Origin: Burkholderiales bacterium | Lineage (GTDB): Bacteria; Pseudomonadota; Gammaproteobacteria; Burkholderiales; Burkholderiaceae_C | Reading direction: 5' to 3' | Length of the DNA: 5,118 nucleotides | Assembly (NCBI GenBank): GCA_005786815.1 | Contig: SYDB01000119.1 | Location: 1 to 5,118, forward strand | Shown: positions 1 through 5,118 of the stretch, in pieces | Layout of the letters: every line of letters begins with the position of its first letter | How positions within the stretch are numbered: the first letter of the stretch is position 1 | The notes under the pieces: generated by a model | What the model was told of the DNA's origin: nothing | Databases searched by the model: none | What the model saw: only the letters and a program-made list of their open reading frames with translations | Program-made: the position numbers and the translations under genes

Positions 1-237
1 ATGGCGATGTCGGCCTATTACCTGAAAGGGGTTGCACCCAAGAGTCTGCAATTGAACACTATCTTTAGTGGGTGCATGCCTTTTGTTTACATCATTCTGT
101 TCACATTGGCCATGACCTATGCCTTCCCTGCCATGGTCACTTATTTGCCAGACCAGTTCTTCAACCAAGCGGTTGAAATGGAACGCGACCCCGACGATGA
201 GTCTGTGGTCAACCCTGACTTTTTCAAAGCGCAGTGA
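1..237 (+). CDS. TRAP transporter large permease subunit (DctM family), C-terminal fragment
   Basis: This is the last 78 residues of a gene that begins before the window; the reading frame is open from base 1 and stops with TGA at 235-237. The motif YYLKGVAPKSLQLNTIF followed by a hydrophobic helix (about residues 27-49, ending FPAMVTYLP) matches the end of the TRAP large permease (DctM/SiaM-type), where a KGVAP-like loop precedes the last transmembrane helix. An acidic cytoplasmic-type tail of about 28 residues follows. In the family, this inner-membrane subunit carries the substrate across the membrane with a small permease and a periplasmic binding protein, driven by an ion gradient; those partner genes would lie to the left. 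The ATG at base 1 is almost certainly internal. The stop overlaps the start of the amidase gene, so the two are probably co-transcribed and translationally coupled. The substrate cannot be read from this fragment. Confidence 0.85.
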   Translation: MAMSAYYLKGVAPKSLQLNTIFSGCMPFVYIILFTLAMTYAFPAMVTYLPDQFFNQAVEMERDPDDESVVNPDFFKAQ

Positions 238-1589
238 TGAATGGTCTTGGCAAAAGTATTTCGGAGCTCACGGCTCTTGAGATTCGCGATCACCTGCTAA
301 GTGGCCAAGAGACAGTGGGGGAATTCACTGCCAAGCTGGGCCAGTTTGTGGATGCGGCGGACGCCAGCATCCAAGCCTTTGCACACCGTGAAGATCGGGT
401 CGTGGCCTTGCAGGCCGAAAATTTGCAGCGTGACCGCTCTGCCGGCCACTTGCCAGGGTCTTTGTACGGCGTTCCTATAGGCATCAAAGACATCATTGAC
501 ACGGTGGATTTCCCGACCGAATATGGCAGCCCCATTCACCAGGGCCGCTACTCAGTGAGCGATGCCACCGTGGTGTCGCGTTTGCGCGCTGCTGGCGCGG
601 TGATTTTCGGCAAAACAGTCAGCACAGAATTTGCCACCACTGAAGCAGGGCCCACTAGTAATCCGCACAACCTTGCGCACACGCCTGGTGGTTCATCGAG
701 TGGTTCGGCAGCGGCTGTGGCGGCAGGTATGGTGCCTGTGGCACTGGGCACACAAACCAATGGCTCGGTGATTCGCCCGGCCTCGTTTTGCGGGGTTTAC
801 GCTTACAAACCTTCTCGCGGCATGGTGCCGCGAACAGGCGTGCTCGACCAGTCGCCCTCCTTGGACGAGGTGGGTGTGTTTGCCCGCAACTTGCAAGATA
901 TCGCGCTGCTTGCCGAAATTTTGGTCGGTGACGATAACCACGATGCCGCGACTGCACGCCAATCTCCTCGGCGATTTGTGGATGTGGTCAACGCCGAACC
1001 GCCCTTGCCGCCCAAGTTTTGTTTCATCAAAACCCCATGGTGGGACCAAGTCGAGCCAGAAGCCCGCGAAGCCTATACAGCTTTTGTCGCCCATATGGGC
1101 GACAGTGTTGAGCAACACGACTTGCCTGACATCGTGCGCAGCGTGGCAGCTTGGCACTCAACCGTGAATGAATCCGAACTGGCCTTTTGCCTGCAAAAAG
1201 AATGGAACCTTAGCCGCACTCAGCTAAGCTCTGTATTGCAAAAACGGATTGAAAAATCTATGCACATCCCGGTTAACGACTACCTAGTTGCCAAAGAAAG
1301 GATGTTCCATGTCATGAGTGCTTTTGATGAGTACTTTGCCAGTTACGATGCCATTTTGTGCCCTGCAGCTTTAGGCACAGCCCCCTTGGGACTTGAATCC
1401 ACTGGCAACCCCATTATGCAAACCACTTGGAGTTTTGCGGGGTTGCCTTGCCTCAATTTGCCGCTGATGAACCTTTCCAACGGTCTGCCTTTGGGCGTGC
1501 AGGCGGTCGGCGCTTTTCAAAACGATGCGCGCTTGATGCGCTCTGCACAGTGGTTGGTCACAGAATTTATCAAAAGGAATATCCTATGA
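237..1589 (+). CDS. Amidase-signature family hydrolase
   Basis: A 450-residue amidase-signature enzyme, predicted to be cytoplasmic, hydrolysing a C-N amide bond. The Ser-cisSer-Lys triad is visible. Lys84 lies in GVPIGIKD. The cis-Ser is Ser153 in TPGGSSSGSAAAVAAG. The nucleophile is Ser177 in TQTNGSVIRPASFCGV. The 24-residue spacing between the two serines is the usual one. The length suits a stand-alone amidase. The stretch NGSVIRPASFCGV differs from the GGSIRQPA-type motif of GatA, and no gatB or gatC is adjacent, so a tRNA amidotransferase subunit is unlikely. The ATG at 237 overlaps the permease stop (TGATG); a GTG at 234 is an in-frame alternative adding one residue. No clear Shine-Dalgarno sequence precedes it, which fits translational coupling. 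The context suggests it hydrolyses the compound imported by the TRAP transporter, or a derivative of it. The substrate is unknown. Confidence 0.9.
   Translation: MNGLGKSISELTALEIRDHLLSGQETVGEFTAKLGQFVDAADASIQAFAHREDRVVALQAENLQRDRSAGHLPGSLYGVPIGIKDIIDTVDFPTEYGSPIHQGRYSVSDATVVSRLRAAGAVIFGKTVSTEFATTEAGPTSNPHNLAHTPGGSSSGSAAAVAAGMVPVALGTQTNGSVIRPASFCGVYAYKPSRGMVPRTGVLDQSPSLDEVGVFARNLQDIALLAEILVGDDNHDAATARQSPRRFVDVVNAEPPLPPKFCFIKTPWWDQVEPEAREAYTAFVAHMGDSVEQHDLPDIVRSVAAWHSTVNESELAFCLQKEWNLSRTQLSSVLQKRIEKSMHIPVNDYLVAKERMFHVMSAFDEYFASYDAILCPAALGTAPLGLESTGNPIMQTTWSFAGLPCLNLPLMNLSNGLPLGVQAVGAFQNDARLMRSAQWLVTEFIKRNIL
1572..1578 (+). promoter_or_regulatory. Ribosome binding site of the small membrane protein
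   Basis: AAAAGGA lies inside the end of the amidase gene, 7 bases before the ATG at 1586. It is the clearest Shine-Dalgarno-like sequence in this operon. It fixes the start of the small gene at 1586 rather than at any longer in-frame extension back into the amidase. Confidence 0.6.
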
Positions 1590-1759
1590 AATCTCTTGAG
1601 CGTTACACCAGCTTAATAGGGCTGATTTTGATGGCCGCTTTCTTGATTCCTTACATCTGGAAACTGCCTCAACTAGATATCACCTTGATTTTGTTGGGTG
1701 GTCTAGGCTTGGCCATAGTAGACTTTTATTATTCAGGTGAATCGGGCGATTCTCAGTAA
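1586..1759 (+). CDS. Small two-helix membrane protein, function unknown
   Basis: A 57-residue protein whose ATG overlaps the amidase TGA (ATGA) and is preceded by AAAAGGA at good spacing. Both features support real translation as the last gene of the operon. Two hydrophobic segments are visible: about residues 9-25 (SLIGLILMAAFLIPYIW) and 31-48 (DITLILLGGLGLAIVDFY), separated by a short KLPQL turn. The N-terminus carries Lys2 and Arg6, and the tail is polar and acidic (SGESGDSQ). By the positive-inside rule, the basic N-terminus would be cytoplasmic and so would the C-terminus. I do not recognise a family. It is too hydrophobic and too short to be an enzyme. A role as an accessory to the transporter is possible from context only. 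The open frame extends further upstream, but that part merely overlaps the amidase gene. Confidence 0.65.
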   Translation: MKSLERYTSLIGLILMAAFLIPYIWKLPQLDITLILLGGLGLAIVDFYYSGESGDSQ

Positions 1760-2152
1760 ACGCCACGTAATAGGCGACACAAGAGCGGCGTCAACACGTG
1801 GGGCATTGAGAGCGTAAAGCTGCTTTAGGTGGCAGTTTTTTCTTCAAGCCAACATCAACTGTTGTGCTGGTAACAAAAGCTTGCTCTCGCTGCCAGAGGG
1901 ATCTAAGACAGAACGGCCCAGCCAGCGTCAACGACTGTTTTTATTTCGTCTAACTTTTAACACTATCTATGCTTATTTTCCAAGTTTAGAATCGAGCGAC
2001 CACTATGAATTCAGAAAAAAATGGGCTGCATTTTTTTGCTGCTGTAGAAAAATACATTCGCAAGTTCGCCGTTCTTTGAACGCTCACTGCTTTCAAAGTG
2101 AAATAGCGCTTAATTGCTTCCTTATGGCATTTGCATAACCAATTTATTTAGT
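1760..2152. other. Intergenic region without a convincing gene
   Basis: About 390 bases between the small membrane protein and coaX. It holds the putative terminator at 1816-1841 and a perfect 6-bp inverted repeat, CCACGT at 1763-1768 and ACGTGG at 1796-1801. It also has an A/T-rich stretch (about 1930-2150) with T- and A-runs, where a coaX promoter would be expected. A TAGAAT box at 1987-1992 resembles a sigma-70 -10 element, but no good -35 sits 16-18 bases upstream. A 24-codon frame beginning ATG at 2005 and stopping at 2079 follows this box; its status is unclear. No tRNA, ncRNA or riboswitch pattern was recognised. Confidence 0.5.
1816..1841 (+). terminator. Probable rho-independent terminator after the TRAP-amidase operon
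   Basis: AAAGCTGC (1816-1823 including flanking A) pairs with GCAGTTTT (1832-1839). The core CTGC/GCAG stem is extended by one G-U and three A-T pairs, with an 8-base loop, and six Ts run through 1836-1841. It lies about 57 bases after the small-gene stop, where the operon should end. The stem is short in G-C pairs, so strength is uncertain. Confidence 0.45.
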
Positions 2153-2941
2153 TTGACTGTTCTAGCCCTAGACGTAGGCAACACACGCTTGAAGTGGGCC
2201 TTTTACGACGCCCCCAAACCCGGCGCGAAGTTGTTGGGCCACGGAGCCGTGTTTCTAGAAAATATCGACCAATTGGCTGACGGCGATTGGCGCGACTTAG
2301 AGGAGCCTGCCTCCATGCTAGGGTGTATCGTTGCCGGTGAAGCAATTCGTCGACGTGTAGAGGAGCAATTGGAAATATGGAACTTCTCTCCATCTCCTTC
2401 GTGGGTAGTGCCCTCCATTTCAGAGGCTGGCTTAACAAACGGCTACGACCACCCTACCCGCCTAGGCGCAGACCGGTGGGTCGCCATGATTGGCGCCTAT
2501 GCGCGCATGCGCCAGCAGGTGAAAGACCAACCGATGCGGCCTTTGGTGGTGGTCATGGTCGGTACGGCGGTGACGGTAGAAGCCATTGACGCCTCTGGCA
2601 AATTTTTAGGCGGACTGATCTTGCCTGGGCACGGCATCATGTTGCGCGCTTTGGAGTCTGGCACGGCGGGGCTGCGCGTGCCCACTGGGGATGTGCGTGA
2701 ATTTCCTACCAACACCAGTGACGCATTGACCAGCGGCGGTACTTTTGCGATTGCTGGCGCGGTCGAGCGGATGGTTCAGCATGTGCGTACCCACTGCAAC
2801 GCTGAACCGATTTGCTATATGACCGGCGGCGCGGGCTGGAAAATGGCGCCGAGCATGTCGGTGCACTGCGAGTTGGTGGAGTCGTTGATATTTGATGGCC
2901 TGCTGGAAATCGCAGACCAGCGTCTGAAAATTCACAAATAG
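2153..2941 (+). CDS. coaX: Type III pantothenate kinase
   Basis: CoaX phosphorylates pantothenate with ATP in the cytoplasm, the first step of coenzyme A synthesis. The sequence shows the ASKHA-fold landmarks. The N-terminal phosphate loop is [12 protein letters not shown] (Asp7). [10 protein letters not shown] holds the expected catalytic Asp at about 107. The second phosphate motif is [10 protein letters not shown] at about 137-146, followed by [29 protein letters not shown] and TGGAGW lie near the C-terminus. The frame is open from a TTG at 2114, but family members begin just before the DVGNT motif, so the TTG at 2153 is preferred, giving 262 residues, a normal length. No in-frame ATG or GTG exists there and no Shine-Dalgarno sequence is visible, so the start is less certain than the gene. 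In the GTA-x-T-x-D motif the usual Asp is Glu. The gene stands alone here, without birA, which often precedes coaX in relatives. A weak hairpin without a T-run follows the stop. Confidence 0.93.
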   Translation: MTVLALDVGNTRLKWAFYDAPKPGAKLLGHGAVFLENIDQLADGDWRDLEEPASMLGCIVAGEAIRRRVEEQLEIWNFSPSPSWVVPSISEAGLTNGYDHPTRLGADRWVAMIGAYARMRQQVKDQPMRPLVVVMVGTAVTVEAIDASGKFLGGLILPGHGIMLRALESGTAGLRVPTGDVREFPTNTSDALTSGGTFAIAGAVERMVQHVRTHCNAEPICYMTGGAGWKMAPSMSVHCELVESLIFDGLLEIADQRLKIHK

Positions 2942-2998
2942 AACTTCTTCACTCCGAATTCACGCTTTATTTACACCAAATTGCGGGGATTTCCCTGC

Positions 2999-3028
2999 GT
3001 GACAAACGGGCATAACTAAGGCTAGACT
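2999..3028 (+). promoter_or_regulatory. Candidate sigma-70 promoter of the M20 amidohydrolase
   Basis: GTGACA at 2999-3004 matches 5 of 6 bases of the -35 consensus, and TAGACT at 3023-3028 matches 4 of 6 of the -10, with 18 bases between. Transcription would start about 7 bases after the -10, close to the A of the ATG at 3035, which would make the mRNA leaderless or nearly so. This is read by eye only. Confidence 0.35.
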
Positions 3029-3034
3029 GGCGAG

Positions 3035-4231
3035 ATGCAAATCCTAGATTCACTCGTTACCCAAGCCGCCAGCATCAGCGCTGTGCGCCGCGACATCCAT
3101 GCGCATCCTGAACTGTGCTTTCAAGAGCAACGCACCTCTGACGTGGTAGCGGCCAAGCTGACCGAGTGGGGAATACCTATCCACCGCGGCATGGGCACCA
3201 CGGGAGTGGTGGGCATTATCAAAAACGGCACGAGCGACCGGGCTATCGGCTTGCGTGCCGATATGGACGCTTTGCCCATGCAAGAGTTCAACAAGTTTCC
3301 ACACGCCAGCCAAAACCCAGGAAAGATGCACGCTTGCGGCCACGACGGGCATGTAGCCATGTTGTTAGCGGCGGCGCAGCATCTGGCGAAAAACCGCAAC
3401 TTTGACGGCACGGTGTATGTGATCTTCCAACCCGCCGAAGAAGGTGGCGGTGGTGCACGTGAGATGATCAAAGACGGCTTGTTTGACAAGTTCCCCATGC
3501 AAGCGGTGTATGGCATGCACAACTGGCCAGGTTTGGGCGTCGGCAAATTCGCGTTGAGCGCAGGGCCTGTGATGGCGTCGAGCAACGAGTTCACCATCAC
3601 CATCCATGGCAAGGGTAGCCATGCGGCTTTGCCGCATAACGGTATCGATCCTGTGCCAATTGCTTGCCAAATGGTGCAAGCGTTTCAAACCATCATCAGC
3701 CGCAATAAAAAACAGGTCGATGATGGCGTGATTTCGGTCACCATGATCCATGCGGGTGAAGCGACCAATGTGGTGCCAGACCAATGCCAAATGCGCGGTA
3801 CGGTGCGTACCTTTAGCATCGAGGTGCTAGACATGATCGAGCAGCGTATGCGTGAAGTGGCCCAGCATATTTGCACTGCATTTGGTGCAAGCTGCGAGTT
3901 CGATTTCCATCGCAACTACCCACCGACGATCAACCACGTGGCAGAAACCGATTTCGCCAAAAAAGTGCTGTCAACCATCGTGGGTGAAGCCAATATTGTT
4001 CCCCAAGAACCCACAATGGGCGCCGAAGACTTCTCCTACATGTTGCAAGCCGTGCCAGGCGCCTACGCATTCATCGGTAACGGCGAAGGCGCCCACCGAG
4101 AAATAGGCCACGGCGAAGGCCCTTGCACATTACACAACCCCAATTACGACTTCAATGACGAACTCATACCACTTGGCGGGACGTTTTGGGTGAAGATGGT
4201 GGAAGCTTCATTAATTGGGGTCAGAACCTAA
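3035..4231 (+). CDS. M20D-family metal-dependent amidohydrolase (hippurate / N-acyl-amino-acid hydrolase type)
   Basis: A 398-residue cytoplasmic-type enzyme of the M20 peptidase family, subfamily D, whose members hydrolyse N-acylated amino acids such as hippurate. The two-metal site is complete: Cys101 and His103 in HACGHDGH, Glu135 (catalytic base) and Glu136 (ligand) in QPAEEGGGG, His162 in GMHNWPG, and His367 in LHNPNYDFND. The N-terminus RRDIHAHPELCFQEQRTS and RADMDALPMQE are family hallmarks. The central lid/dimerisation domain spans about 183-295 and carries the conserved His of GSHAALP (196). The length is normal. The last residues, LIGVRT, and the TAA stop come from repeat copy A, so the native C-terminus was probably altered. 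No Shine-Dalgarno sequence is at usable spacing: AAGG lies 13 bases upstream and GGCGAG directly abuts the ATG. Amidase, aminoacylase or IAA-amino-acid hydrolase activities are equally possible; the substrate is not readable. Confidence 0.9.
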   Translation: MQILDSLVTQAASISAVRRDIHAHPELCFQEQRTSDVVAAKLTEWGIPIHRGMGTTGVVGIIKNGTSDRAIGLRADMDALPMQEFNKFPHASQNPGKMHACGHDGHVAMLLAAAQHLAKNRNFDGTVYVIFQPAEEGGGGAREMIKDGLFDKFPMQAVYGMHNWPGLGVGKFALSAGPVMASSNEFTITIHGKGSHAALPHNGIDPVPIACQMVQAFQTIISRNKKQVDDGVISVTMIHAGEATNVVPDQCQMRGTVRTFSIEVLDMIEQRMREVAQHICTAFGASCEFDFHRNYPPTINHVAETDFAKKVLSTIVGEANIVPQEPTMGAEDFSYMLQAVPGAYAFIGNGEGAHREIGHGEGPCTLHNPNYDFNDELIPLGGTFWVKMVEASLIGVRT

Positions 4232-4235
4232 TTAA
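4211..4235 (+). repeat. 25-bp near-palindromic repeat, copy A
   Basis: The element runs TTAATT, GGGGTCAGAACC, TAATTAA. Its two 12-base arms match as an inverted repeat at 10 of 12 positions around a central base. Copy A overlaps the last codons and the TAA stop (4229-4231) of the M20 gene. It is exactly inverted relative to copies B and C, with no mismatch over 25 bases. Confidence 0.9.
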
Positions 4236-4272
4236 CTTAGTTAGGTTTCCAGTTGATCAAAATAAGTGGCAG

Positions 4273-4297
4273 TTAATTAGGTTCTGACCCCAATTAA
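4273..4297 (-). repeat. 25-bp near-palindromic repeat, copy B
   Basis: This is the reverse complement of copy A and identical to copy C over all 25 bases. It begins 17 bases beyond the TetR stop codon. Together with copy C it brackets the TetR gene as a direct repeat, the two copies being 695 bases apart start to start. Confidence 0.9.
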
Positions 4298-4314
4298 TGT
4301 TAGCCAATTTAAGC

Positions 4315-4959
4315 TTAATATGCCGCCAACAACGCTTGTAAATGCGCTTTGTTCTCCCCTGCAGCAAAGGGCGAAAGCAAACTGAGCACATGTTTCGCAC
4401 CCCGCAACAAAGACGCTTGCGCACTCTCTGGTTCTAGTGCGTGGCGCGGGTCGCGAACGTATTCGTAGCTAAGCCACCATGTGAGCATGACCACCATGTG
4501 GGTGGCGGTGGCTTCGCGCTCTGATACGGTGATAGCCAATACGCCCTCATGCTCAAGGCTGTCGAGGACAGTTCTAAAAGCGGTGGTTTTGTGCAGCAGC
4601 CCATCTTTAATCTGTGCTTCTAGCCGACGGTTTTTGCTGAGTAGGTCGTTTAGGTCGCGGTATAAAAATCGGTATTGCCAGACCAATTCAAACAAGGAGT
4701 GCATGAAAAACCAAGCGTCTTCAATATCGTTTACACCGGGTGCTGCGCTGAGCAATTCGTTCAACGCATCTTCATAACGCGTAAACAGTGCATTGACCAA
4801 TTCGTCTTTGGCGGGGAAGTGGTAATACAAATTCCCTGGGCTGATATTTAGCTCGGAGGAAATCAGCGTTGTCGAGACATTGGGTTCGCCAAAGCGGTTA
4901 AAAAGCTCCAGCGTCACGCCCAAAATTCGCTCAGCAGTTCGACGGGGCGCTTTCTTCAT
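4315..4959 (-). CDS. TetR/AcrR-family transcriptional regulator
   Basis: A 214-residue regulator, usual length for the family. Residues about 8-57 form the N-terminal DNA-binding domain: the first helix is RILGVTLELFNRFG and the helix-turn-helix ends in ISPGNLYYHFPAKDELV, a clear TetR signature. The all-alpha C-terminal ligand and dimer domain contains WQYRFLYRDLNDLL (about 94-107), a stretch resembling the TetR C-terminal family Pfam PF13972. The ligand is unknown. The ATG is followed by a basic N-terminus (MKKAPRRT), as is common. No Shine-Dalgarno sequence precedes it: the bases before the ATG read TTCCGAAC, and repeat copy C starts 8 bases upstream. The gene follows the phasin/PhaM-like gene in the same direction after 39 bases, so they could be co-transcribed. 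Repeats B and C bracket it. It converges on the M20 gene. Confidence 0.92.
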   Translation of the reverse strand: MKKAPRRTAERILGVTLELFNRFGEPNVSTTLISSELNISPGNLYYHFPAKDELVNALFTRYEDALNELLSAAPGVNDIEDAWFFMHSLFELVWQYRFLYRDLNDLLSKNRRLEAQIKDGLLHKTTAFRTVLDSLEHEGVLAITVSEREATATHMVVMLTWWLSYEYVRDPRHALEPESAQASLLRGAKHVLSLLSPFAAGENKAHLQALLAAY

Positions 4960-4967
4960 GTTCGGAA

Positions 4968-4992
4968 TTAATTAGGTTCTGACCCCAATTAA
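4968..4992 (-). repeat. 25-bp near-palindromic repeat, copy C (possible operator)
   Basis: Identical to copy B and in the same orientation. It occupies most of the 39-base gap between the stop of the upstream gene (4999) and the TetR start (4959). Its position and partial dyad symmetry fit an autoregulatory TetR operator, but a dispersed REP-like insertion explains it equally well. Confidence 0.9.
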
Positions 4993-4998
4993 AGTCGG

Positions 4999-5118
4999 TT
5001 ACTTCTTTGCCGCGGCTGGTTTGGTTTTTGCGGCTGTTTTTTTAGTCGCTGTAGCTTTGCCGCCAAGCTGTGCCTCTAATGCGGCGATACGCGCTTGGAG
5101 GTCTTGGAGGTCTTGTGC
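4999..5118 (-). CDS. Coiled-coil protein with Lys/Ala-rich tail, C-terminal fragment (phasin/PhaM-like?)
   Basis: On the minus strand the frame is open from the window edge to a TAA at 4999-5001, giving 39 residues of a gene whose start lies beyond the window. The visible part has a leucine-heptad stretch, LQDLQDLQARIAALEAQL, likely a short coiled coil. It is followed by a positively charged tail of Lys, Ala and Thr (KKTAAKTKPAAAKK). Such a coiled coil plus a histone-H1-like KTAAK tail is typical of beta-proteobacterial polyhydroxyalkanoate granule proteins such as PhaM and some phasins, where the tail can contact DNA. This is inference from a short end. A UbiK-like or other small coiled-coil protein cannot be excluded. 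The TetR gene follows it in the same direction. Confidence 0.6.
   Translation of the reverse strand, partial: AQDLQDLQARIAALEAQLGGKATATKKTAAKTKPAAAKK
5094..5115. repeat. Short 9-bp tandem repeat inside a coding region
   Basis: CTTGGAGGT occurs twice in tandem (5094-5102 and 5103-5111), followed by a partial third unit. On the minus strand it encodes the repeated Asp-Leu-Gln of LQDLQDLQ in the coiled-coil region. The unit is a multiple of three, so copy-number change would keep the frame. Confidence 0.6.

Larger units (their letters stand above)
4209..4299. repeat. Perfect 29-bp inverted repeat between convergent genes
   Basis: Copies A and B extended to their matching limits (4209-4237 and 4271-4299) are perfect reverse complements over 29 bases, with a 33-base spacer between them. 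RNA from either strand could fold into a long stem. The structure sits between the converging M20 and TetR genes and could stop transcription from both sides, although it lacks a classical T-run after a GC-rich stem. The spacer contains no recognisable gene. Confidence 0.9.

Noticed and set aside
693..1157. 154-codon open frame on the minus strand inside the amidase gene
   Set aside because: It is antisense to a well-supported enzyme gene, rich in His, Arg and Cys, and has no domain; this is typical of a shadow frame.
237..1589. Annotation of the amidase as GatA (Glu-tRNA amidotransferase subunit A)
   Set aside because: The nucleophile motif is not the GatA form, and no gatB or gatC is adjacent; the gene sits in a transporter operon.
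1763..1801. Inverted repeat CCACGT / ACGTGG after the small membrane protein gene
   Set aside because: Six bases with a 27-base loop is short enough to arise by chance; there is no T-run and no second copy.
1881..2138. 85-codon open frame with a TTG start on the + strand between the small membrane protein and coaX
   Set aside because: It has no ribosome binding site, a low-complexity and Cys/Phe/Arg-rich composition without recognisable motifs, and it lies in an A/T-rich intergenic stretch.
2982..2999. Hairpin after coaX (GCGGGG / CCCTGC with ATTT loop)
   Set aside because: It is a six-pair stem with one G-U and no T-run after it, too weak to call a rho-independent terminator.
3121..3790. 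Long minus-strand open frames (163 and 141 codons) inside the M20 gene
   Set aside because: They are antisense to an intact M20 enzyme with all metal ligands, and have no motifs of their own.
4209..4992. CRISPR array or terminal inverted repeats of a transposon
   Set aside because: The three repeats are unevenly spaced, differ in orientation and flank a regulator gene; there is no transposase and there are no regular spacers.

Overview
The window looks like chromosomal DNA from a beta-proteobacterium, probably Burkholderiales (Comamonadaceae-like). This is inferred from the moderate GC content, the Ala/Lys-rich tail of a phasin/PhaM-like protein, and the style of the CoaX, TetR and M20 proteins. 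No rRNA, tRNA, CRISPR array, insertion sequence with a transposase, or phage gene was seen.

Left block (1-1759, + strand): the 3' end of a TRAP-transporter large permease gene, an amidase-signature hydrolase that starts within the permease stop (TGATG overlap), and a 57-residue two-helix membrane protein that starts within the amidase stop (ATGA overlap) behind a good ribosome binding site. These three probably form the end of one operon that imports a substrate, perhaps an amide, and hydrolyses it. A modest rho-independent terminator (about 1816-1841) follows. About 390 bases (1760-2152) then carry no convincing gene.

Middle block (2153-4231, + strand): type III pantothenate kinase (coaX, with a TTG start), then an M20D-family metal-dependent amidohydrolase of the hippurate/N-acyl-amino-acid type. 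The amidohydrolase has no properly spaced Shine-Dalgarno sequence, and its best candidate promoter would give a leaderless transcript.

Right block (4209-5118, - strand genes): a TetR-family repressor gene, preceded in the same orientation by the 3' end of a coiled-coil plus Lys/Ala-tail protein that is probably phasin- or PhaM-like. The striking feature here is a 25-bp near-palindromic repeat present three times. Copy A overlaps the end of the M20 gene and supplies its last codons and its stop. Copy B lies inverted 35 bases further on, so A and B form a perfect 29-bp inverted repeat between the converging genes. Copy C fills the short gap just upstream of the TetR start. B and C are direct repeats bracketing the TetR gene. 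They may be REP-like dispersed elements (the core resembles repeats associated with RAYT transposases) or operators for the TetR protein. The sequence alone does not decide this, but a genome-wide copy count would.
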